DNA of 13,960 nt from Dipetalonema caudispina. Lineage: Eukaryota > Nematoda > Chromadorea > Rhabditida > Onchocercidae. The notes under the pieces are model-generated. The model ran no database searches. It saw only the letters and a program-made list of their open reading frames with translations, and was not told where the DNA came from. Positions 1 to 8,500 of the stretch are shown piece after piece. The stretch's first letter is position 1, and each line of letters opens with the position of its first letter. Where the stretch lies: the NCBI GenBank assembly GCA_013365325.1, contig JABVXV010000700.1:1-13960 (forward strand). The letters run 5' to 3'. The translations under genes and the position numbers were made by a program.

Positions 1-248
<248 letters not shown>

Positions 249-530
249 GTAAATAATAGTAGTAATATCGTCATTCTGTTCGCATCGATGTGATAATGAT
301 AGTTATAGGCGATAATAACAATGATGCTGATGATTGAGAACAATAGTAATACTTCGTATTGACAATTTTAAGCTAACAAGCAATAACAGTAATACAAAGC
401 AATCATTATTAAACCATGGTACTCTTTGATAGCGGTGTTAGTGATGGCAAACATTGACAATCATGTTGATGGTGATAATGATATTCGTGTTGTTGATGGT
501 AATGTTCATAAATGATAATGGAGATCGTTT
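249..530. repeat. Degenerate TAA/TGA/GAT trinucleotide halo
   Basis: The microsatellite fades into cryptically simple sequence with many GATAAT, GATGAT, GTTGAT and AATAGTAAT words but no pure run. This looks like older, point-mutated repeat beside the younger pure array. The ATG at 416 opens only 13 codons before a stop, so I do not call a gene. Confidence 0.6.
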
Positions 531-2820
531 ATTGTATAGAAAAAAAAATTTCACTAATTTATCATGCCCGATACTTTTTATATTGGGTCTGGGCTATTAA
601 GCTTTAACGCCGAATAGAATGACTTGAAATTTAAAGCTAGCTTCAACCTCGTAAATATATTCATGTATCTATCATTTAGTTTGTTATATTTCATGTTGGG
701 ATCAGTTTTTCAGAAGCTAAAATCATGCTTACTTCGTAAGTAATTCGAAACATATTATCTTACCAAATTTGCATTCTCTTAAGTGAATTTAACCCTTGAA
801 TTATGTCAGTTAAATGCTTAACAATCAAAACGATGGAGAAAGTCTTTTTCAAAGCAATTGATAATGTCAACACGTATAACATGAAATCTGCGTAGTTGTA
901 AGTTTGAAACTGAAACTTTGATAGTCAGATCATACGGAGCTAATTTACATTACTATTCATATAATTGATGAATAGGAAATTTTCAATTATAACAGGTTTT
1001 AGATTTACAAGCTAAATTTAAAACCTATTTTCATTAACTTTTAAACGCCTTCAAGTTCGTATCAATTCCTTGTTAATTCAAAAAAAGGACTTTGATATTC
1101 GCTTAATACAAATGAGTAAATCAAATATACTACTATTTACTCCTCTTTCACCATTATCATGGCTTTGATCATAGGCTCTTTAAAATTTGGATCAAATTCT
1201 AAAATTCTATTCAGTGCAGAAGAACTAAAGCTGAAATTTAAGGCATAGTATTACATCTCTTTTATTCCTTCACTATCTTGTTATTGTTAATTAAATATAA
1301 GCAATCTAAAGAGAAGAAATGAAAACACGTTGGGAAGGATTTCTATACTATAATTAAGCATGAGGCGCTTTCTCTTATCGAACATTTCACTTCCTTTCAG
1401 TTTTTTTTTTTCTCATGTTTTAACCCTTTTAATGTATAATTTAAAATATTCGGATTTTTTTTAATTGCATAATCTGAATATGTTTGATTTGCATCATTCT
1501 GATTAGCAGTCGTTTTTGAAATATCAAACATATCAAAACTGATTAGTGATGTTAACAATAACAAATGATATCGAGAGGAAGAAAAACGTTGAAGGTGAAT
1601 TTTGTTAGAGTTGCACCTTTCGCACTCCTAATTTCTAAACTTTATTTTTCACTTTTTAAAGGCAGCTATTGAAATTTGAAAGAACTTTTAGGTATTTTAA
1701 GCTTTTTGAAATTTCAAGCAATAAAATGCAAACACTTTACTTGGTTCATCAACTTTCATGCTAACTTAATAGGAATGGTTTGAGTTTAAGAATGATTTCA
1801 AATTACATTCCCTCTTATTCCAAATATTTGACAATTTTATTAAACTGAAAATTTTCAGATTTTTTCCTTTCTTCAAACTATTGATTACCTTTCCAATCTG
1901 TTTCATATATAGTTTCTCATTTGATTTTCTTTTTTTTCGCTTTCACTTTTTTGTTCAAAATAATTTAATCGAAAAAATATCCTTATTAGCATAGACTAAG
2001 AACATATCTAATTTTTTCCTTTCTTCTTTTTTTTCCCATTAAAATCAGTTAATTTTAAACGATTAAACACGACTAGTTGTTATAGAAACAATTCCTTAAA
2101 GTTATACCATAATGAAAGTTAATTTCGAATACGAAAAGTTCCATATTTATGACATTGTTTCAATGCAAGAAATGCATACATTCGTCATACATCGAAATAT
2201 TTGAATGACAATTTATCGAGCATAAAATAAGCTTAAGTTTGAAAATGAAAAAGAAATGAGAGAAAATAGCAGAATTTCACTTACTTCATTATAAATTCAT
2301 TAGAGTTATACAGAGAATATGCGTAGAATTAAACAATTTCGAAAGGAGGAAAAAACCATAGCAAAACTTTGTTTATCTATTTTATCATCGATTGTGAGGT
2401 TTGATAGCAGAAATCTTATCAAAAATATTTATTCATTTTTCCAAATTTACTGCACAGATTGATAAATCATGAATCTTATCAGCAGTGGTTTGATATGAGA
2501 ATTTTAGGAAATAAAAATCCTTTAGAAAAAATGGAAAAAAGGTGGAAAATAAGTGAAAAGTCATAGAATTAAGTGTTACACAATATCATGGTTCAAAAAG
2601 AACGAAAGAAGGCGCAAATGAATGTCAATTTCATTTTCTTTTTTTTAATCTCTCACTTTACAAGCTTTCGAAGAATTTTAATTCATGCAAAAGTATCACT
2701 GAAAGAGCACTTTATTCGGTTTCATTCTTCGCTTTCCTGCCTATCTAATTTAATTCGTATAACTGTTAGGAATTATGGGAACTTTTTTCGAATTATCCGT
2801 TTTTCCGCAAAAACAATTTA
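531..2820. other. AT-rich intergenic DNA, no supported gene
   Basis: I find no coding exon here on either strand. It holds homopolymer T and A runs and two ATTTGCAT octamers (767-774, 1487-1494). An 11-bp inverted repeat, ATATGTTTGAT at 1478-1488 with its complement at 1523-1533, overlaps the second octamer. Open frames of 43 codons (1120-1248) and 82 codons (2573-2821) are rich in F, I, K and N, begin at poor start contexts and match nothing I know; I read them as chance. Confidence 0.6.
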
Positions 2821-2982
2821 AACGTAATTAGCCGGAAATATGACATCACTTTAAAACGTAACTACGCAGAAACGCTGCATCACTTTAGATATAATTCGAC
2901 GGAAATATGACATCACTTTAAACATAACCAAACATTGCATCTCATTGGATGTAATTAGATGGAAGTATTACATCAGTTCATT
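2821..2982. repeat. Five-copy imperfect tandem repeat, about 34-bp unit
   Basis: Five units are visible: 2821-2854, 2855-2888, 2889-2921, 2922-2948 (shortened) and 2949-2982. Each starts near a (G)TAATTA- or GTAACTA-like word and ends with a CATCACTTTA-like core; units 1 and 3 are closest. Copies differ by several substitutions and unit 4 lacks about seven bases, so this is an old minisatellite rather than a fresh expansion. It lies about 200 bases upstream of the candidate first coding exon at 3185, so it may be promoter-proximal. Confidence 0.8.
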
Positions 2983-3031
2983 ATGCTACTGTTTGTTTAT
3001 TTTTGTATTAGTCAATTCTTTCGTAACAATA

Positions 3032-3039
3032 ATTTGCAT
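3032..3039 (+). promoter_or_regulatory. POU-type octamer ATTTGCAT, first of a close pair
   Basis: An exact ATTTGCAT (complement ATGCAAAT), the classical octamer bound by POU-homeodomain proteins. It lies 146 bases upstream of the candidate first coding exon and 41 bases from a second exact copy. Binding is inference from the motif alone. Confidence 0.35.
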
Positions 3040-3072
3040 AATTCTGAACCGTCAATTAACATCCGAATCATA

Positions 3073-3080
3073 ATTTGCAT
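3073..3080 (+). promoter_or_regulatory. POU-type octamer ATTTGCAT, second of a close pair
   Basis: A second exact octamer in the same orientation, 105 bases upstream of the ATG at 3185. Further exact copies are at 767, 1487, 3813 and 4464, the last two in the opposite orientation. Confidence 0.35.
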
Positions 3081-3184
3081 TTTGAATGTGAAATTTAAGC
3101 ATAGATTTAGGACATACACAGTAATCTAATAGTAAGTAAACATCGATCCAAAGTTCATCATAGAATAATCGGAACTTTGTGGGA

Positions 3185-3210
3185 ATGTCAGTGCATCGAT
3201 CGGATGGTGG
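3185..3210 (+). CDS. Candidate first coding exon of the SK channel gene
   Basis: ATG at 3185 opens M-S-V-H-R-S-D-G plus two bases (GG), followed by a good donor (GG|GTAAAG at 3211). The phase fits: exon 5394-5553 needs two preceding bases, and GG+C gives Gly, so the joined protein would read MSVHRSDGG-DSTAK-MRCRL. The segment is more GC-rich than its surroundings, and the frame is open from 3164 with an in-frame TAG before it. It would leave a first intron of 2183 bases, much longer than the others. The phase match alone has a one-in-three chance, and SK N-termini are poorly conserved, so homology cannot confirm it. Confidence 0.35.
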
Positions 3211-3750
3211 GTAAAGCAATTATGCTTTCCTAACTAATTATGATATTTATAGGGGAAAAAAGTCTATTAATTATATGATGAACGAAGTTTTTCTTTTTTT
3301 CTTTCAACAACTTCCAGCAGTTCTTCAACTTTGAATGATAAAGTCAAAATTTTGGAGGAATAACTTGAAAAGAACTGTAAAATATTTACCAAAAAATTTG
3401 GAAGTTTTCTATTAGTAAAAAGGATCTTTCAAAATAAAGTTGGTGGTTTAAATTTCATTTTAATTAATTTTCTTTTCTGTATTTTTTGATCATCTTAAAA
3501 TTACATATCAATAATCCAAAGTTGTCATTTAGCAGTTATGAATAATTGAGAGTGGAATTTAATGTTTTTCTTCAATTCAACATAACCAACAATAGGCATG
3601 AAACACTAATGAAAAATACCAAATAGATTTCTCGTAATTTATTTCCCCCTTAATTTATCACTTTATGATAATAATTTATCCATCATATTGTATGATATCA
3701 TACAGCATTTAATTTTTTCTTTTTTACTGAAACTATCTTAATTTCTTTAC

Positions 3751-3762
3751 TTTCACGTGAAA
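3751..3762. promoter_or_regulatory. Palindrome TTTCACGTGAAA with E-box CACGTG
   Basis: A perfect 12-base palindrome centred on CACGTG, the bHLH E-box core. A related ACGTGA word follows at 3803, after the second copy of the nearby 13-base direct repeat, so the CACGTG side may sit in a locally duplicated stretch. Function is unproven. Confidence 0.3.
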
Positions 3763-4027
3763 CGTGAGCATTCTTACGTTTTTCTGCCGAACTATCTTAA
3801 TTACGTGATTTCATGCAAATTTTTATCATTAAATGATGATATTTTCACAGCTATGCTGAAAGATAATGAAATGAAAGCTATTTGAATCGAAAAGTATTTG
3901 ATGTTTGATATTTTGTATAATTTACTGATCAGAAAGCAATAATTTTGAGTCTTATTACAACTTCATCCATCTCAACAAGGACATTATCTGACCTGCAGAA
4001 AAAGGAAAACGAATTGAAAAAAGACAC

Positions 4028-4068
4028 GAAGGGGAAGAAAAAAAAGAAGGAAAAAGAGAAGAAAGGGG
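4028..4068 (+). repeat. 41-base uninterrupted purine tract
   Basis: Only A and G occur from 4028 to 4068, with GGGG near each end and A-rich GA words between. Purine bias continues to 4080 with a single T. A T/C-rich stretch follows near 4130. Such tracts can form unusual DNA structures, but nothing here shows a function. Confidence 0.7.
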
Positions 4069-5383
4069 TGGAAAAAAAAATTATGATTGATTTCCTATAG
4101 TATCATTCTGCGGTATACTATGTATGCTTTTTTTTTTTCTTTTCAACATTTTTTTAAATTTTAATAACCATTAAATATTCATTAAAAATTTCCAATTTCA
4201 TCTGATTTGTTTTTTTTGAAAAAATATATAATTATTAAGCAATCGAAATTTTTGCTTGCATTATTTACTATTGATTTTAATTATTACTGACGCTGATTAA
4301 CTATATAATATTCTGAAATAGCCTTTCCTGAAATAATATCATCCAATGAATAAATTTATAAAAAATCAATTTAATTGTTTATTTTTATTTTATTAAATAG
4401 GATTGTGATAATGCGCTGAAAAATTCATGACCAATACTAACTTGGATACGGGTATTTTTAAAGATGCAAATGATAAAACCACAGATTTTTGAAAAGATGA
4501 ATTTCGTTTTTATTCGGAATTTGGTATAGAATATAGTACTTTAATATTTTTCATCTATTACCGTTTCCGCTAACGCAATCCAATTTTCGCAAAATTATTC
4601 TCTGATATAGATAGAGATTTGACGAATTATAATATTTTTTTTGGATGATTTAAAAGCAAACGAAAGATCAACGATGTAGTACTTCAAGCATTATCAAAAA
4701 AAAAATCCGATATAATGGCAAACATTTCGAAATTTCGGAATATAAATTCTATTATTTTATAGAAAGTAGGCGAAATTTATCCTCTCTTATGACTTATTAT
4801 TCCTATCATATAAAATTATTAACACTACCATCATTATTACTGTCATTAATATGCAATCGTTGAAACAATTTGGTAAATATAACCATAACAAATATTTGTG
4901 ATTCTAATCATGATCAACATTACAATCTACAATCATCACCAATATCGTCATCACAACAACATCAATATTTCTTCCTTTTTTACTTCCTTTGATCACTTGT
5001 TCAATAGTTTAAAAAAGCTGAAAATTTTTATCAATTATACATAGTAATTTTATTAATATTTCGACTATTTTCTCCGGTTCACGTTTTCTTTCACTTTCAT
5101 CCAACGCATTTATTATTATTTTTTCTCCTTTTTTATCTTATATTCACTCATTTACCTCCTTGATTTCGTTATAATTATCATCATATGTTTAATTTGATCA
5201 TTTTCCTTTTCCTTCTTTTTTTTCATCCACATATTTTCCCGTCATTGTTTGTCCATTTATCATAAATTTAAGCGAAATTTTTCAATTTATTTTTTATTTC
5301 ATTTTATTTTTATTTTTTTACATTTGAAATTAATTATCCGATCTATTTATAGTTAAAACAAAAATATAAACAAAGATATCCGA

Positions 5384-5393
5384 TTTCTTTCAG
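5384..5393 (+). promoter_or_regulatory. Splice acceptor TTTCTTTCAG before the first certain coding exon
   Basis: A textbook nematode acceptor ending at 5393, preceded by T-rich DNA. It can serve either a cis-spliced upstream exon (candidate 3185-3210) or a spliced leader added in trans. In the trans case the 5' UTR would be the leader plus 16 bases, ending in AAAATG, a good start context. An in-frame TAG at 5350-5352 means the reading frame cannot extend unspliced upstream. Confidence 0.75.
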
Positions 5394-5553
5394 CGACAGC
5401 ACAGCCAAAATGCGTTGTCGATTGCGGAAACAACTTTTCATTAAACGGAATAAAATTTGCGAAATTTCACTAGCATTTGGCTTAGCTGGACTTATCTTTA
5501 TTATTATCGACTCTGAAATTACAGCTACAACTGGCAATAATGATTTCAATAAG
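5394..5553 (+). CDS. kcnl: SK channel exon: N-terminus and S1
   Basis: Between acceptor TTTCAG and donor AAG|GTAATA. The first base completes a codon, followed by D-S-T-A-K and then M at 5410. RKQLFIKRNKICEISLAFG aligns without gaps to the RRALFEKRKRLSDYALIFG-type block just before and into S1 of SK channels. S1 is the hydrophobic stretch at residues 18-35. Nothing upstream of the Arg/Lys block resembles the family, so this exon cannot settle whether M at 5410 is the true start. Confidence 0.87.
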
Positions 5554-8500
5554 GTAATATTGGATGAAAATTTCATGTCATCTAAAATTATTCCATAGTG
5601 CCTAGTATTATAGAATACTTGTTTATTAATGAATTAGTGTTAAATTATGTCATATGATTCATACTATGCAAAAATAAATATTCTTATCGATTACTTCGCA
5701 AATATTTCATTCACTAAGAACTAATTTAATTCTTCTATTTTGAATAATTTAATCATAAAAATTAAAATTTCCTCTTTCGTTTCAGACACATCCAATTTCA
5801 TTATTGCTTCGAACCTTATGTGTATTATGTACAATTGCACTGATGGCTAGTTTAGTTCATTATCATTCTATTGAAGTATGTGTTTGTTTTTTCTGGAAAC
5901 TTTAAATAATCAACTAGCACTTTTCATAAATTTGAAAAGTTGCCATTAAAAAGTAAAAAAATTGGTACATAAATTTTCAGTTACAAATAACACATTAACC
6001 ACACTGTTAAATATTAGAACGATAAGGAACAATAATTTTGATATGATAAGCACAAAATTACTTGGCTATAATTTTGTAATGTAATGAAAAATATTTATTA
6101 TGTATAATGGAGGAGTTTAATAATAATTAATTACAATCTGGTTGAATTATCTCAAGAAATAAATCACGAAATTTGACTTTTATTGACTTTTATAAATTTT
6201 AGGTAAAAATGGCACTAATAGATAGTGGCGCAGATGATTGGAGAGTAGCACTTACAACAGAACGAGCCATTAAATTAACTATTGAATTAATTGTTTGTGC
6301 TATCTGTCCATTCCCAGGTTTTCATTTTATTCTTTCGTCATTTTTTTTTTATCGGATGGGATTTTTAATTCGGATTCATTTTGTCATGATTACAGAATAT
6401 GGACAGTTAAGTTATGATGAAATAGATAAAAAAGTGTTACATACTTACTGACTAAATGAATTGAAACGATAGTTGAAGTTTGTTCAAGCTAAGTCATTTT
6501 CAAGAATCTCATTATGAAATTATTATTTTGAAATAAACAGCCAGCTATTGTTTGTTTATTTGTTCATCAGTTTATTCCATCTGCTTGCTTATCTGTTAAG
6601 CAGTTTTTAATCTTTAACTCATATTTTCGAACAAATCAACTTGTTAAATTTTTATTTTATTTTACAGGTACCGGTGTGATGCAATGGTCTTATATTCATC
6701 CGGATAGTAGGAAAGCCACAATGGTTGATGTACCCGTTGATGTTATACTGTCAGTACCAATGTTTCTCCGTGCATACCTTCTTTGTAGATTCATGGTTTT
6801 ACATAGCAAACAATTTCAGGTTAATTTGTGATTATTTCACTTCTTTCAGTTTTTTCCCACCTCCTTCTCCACACATTGCATATTACAGCAAAATTATGAA
6901 TAGGTTGGATTCTGAATATAGTTGGATTTTTGCCATCATTGCTCTTTAATTTCCAATAATCGTTATTATTATCAGAAAAAATAAAATATTCTCTTACTAT
7001 TCAGATCTATTCTGTAGAGAAATGCTTTAGTTGCTCTATCATCTTGAAGTATAATATGAACAAAAATAATCTGAACATTTAAATTTGTTGAAAATTTTGT
7101 AAATATGTTAATAAAGAGTTTTGGATCATTTGACCATTGCCTATTACTCGCAGTACAAAACTTTACAGGATGCGGCAACACGTTCAATAGCTGCTCTAAA
7201 TCGAATATCTATGGATTTTCGATTTGTGATCAAAACAATGATGGCCGATCATCCTCTCAGGGTACTAATTGTGTTTACCGTATCATTTTGGATCTGTATG
7301 TCATGGATGTTTACACAGTGCGAACGGTACATTTATTTTTCATAAAAATTTAAAGAAAAAATCCAAAACAGTTGACTTTTTTTCGTAATGCTTTTACATT
7401 CGCTTAAAAAAATTTTGATTTCTTTTAAACGATTTCTTCTGCCAAATATTAAAGTTTTTTAAAAAAATTTGTTATATTTTTGAAAAATGTAACATTTTGG
7501 AACTAACAATTTTTCAGAATTAATGAAAATTGATTTTTATAGAAAAAATTGATAGGAACATTTTTCTTCGTTCAAATCTTATAAGTAATGAATTTTACAG
7601 ATATGATGGGCAGTTGTCAGCAAAGCATTATTATCTTAATTCATTATGGTTCATCATAGTAAGAAAAGTTTTCGTTACTTTATTGCTTTTTTTTAATTTG
7701 ATAAAATTTTTATTGAAATAAACAGAATGGAACCAAAATCATGTCAAATAATAAATTCCACACAAAGATGAATTTAGACTAAAATAGTTTGTGAAAAAAC
7801 AAAAATTCACCCTATTGCTAAATTTTATTATTCTAATTCTCGTTTACCTTTTTCTAAAATATGCAATTTCAGGTCACATTTATGTCAGTTGGTAAGTACA
7901 AATATGTATTAAACTATATAAATTGCATGATGTGATTTTTATCAAAATCGTTATGCAACAATATGTGATAGATCGTAGTAAATTAATAATTAATAATTTC
8001 AGTATTTTTGTTTCACCAAATGATTCGTTAATCTGTTATAACAAAAATTAAAATTTTTGAAGTTAAAACGTATTAATTATCAATTCATTACAATCTATTT
8101 TCTTAAGTTGTTCGAAAAATTAACAAAATTCTGGTAGTTTGAACTTTAGCATAAATGCTTCATTATGTTTTATTAAATTCAGCGTTTCCAATATCCCGTT
8201 TTATTGATTTATTCAGTTTTCTTTCATTTTCCCTAGTTTCTCTTTTTTCCGACTTCAACATCGATTCAAATTTTATAGGTTATGGTGACATTGTGCCGAA
8301 CACATATTGTGGTCGAACATTAGCAATAACAACCGGCATTGTGGTATATTTTAATATGTGATATTGTGGCAAAAATTACATTTACAAAAAGAACATATTC
8401 TCTTATTTCTCCGACTAGTAATTATATCAGATAAACTACTTGCTCTTTTGACCTTTCTCCCTGAACGTCAGGTAAACTGCGCGTCATTCCTAAATAGTTT

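Larger units (their letters stand above)
3211..5393 (+). other. Probable long first intron or upstream DNA, no exon seen
   Basis: No convincing coding sequence. It contains two reverse octamers ATGCAAAT (3813-3820, 4464-4471), the palindrome at 3751-3762 and a purine tract. Cryptic CAT/CAA simple sequence covers roughly 4800-4975. The last 250 bases are very T-rich, as expected upstream of a nematode cis- or trans-splice acceptor. A 13-base direct repeat AACTATCTTAATT occurs at 3731-3743 and 3790-3802. Confidence 0.5.

Noticed and set aside
1120..1248. 43-codon open frame containing MALIIGSLKFGSNSK
   Set aside because: Length is ordinary for chance in any frame. No family match and no supporting splice or start signals.
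2573..2821. 82-codon plus-strand open frame
   Set aside because: Starts at a TTG, is rich in F, I, R and S from T-rich DNA, lacks any known motif, and has no clear splice context. Read as chance.
5343..5576. 77-codon minus-strand open frame over the S1 exon
   Set aside because: It is the complement of the conserved S1 exon and has no independent features.
6318..6451. Extension of the S3 exon beyond the weak GTTTTC donor
   Set aside because: The extended peptide does not match the S3-S4 region, and the next exon's phase and S4 sequence fit a splice at 6317 exactly.
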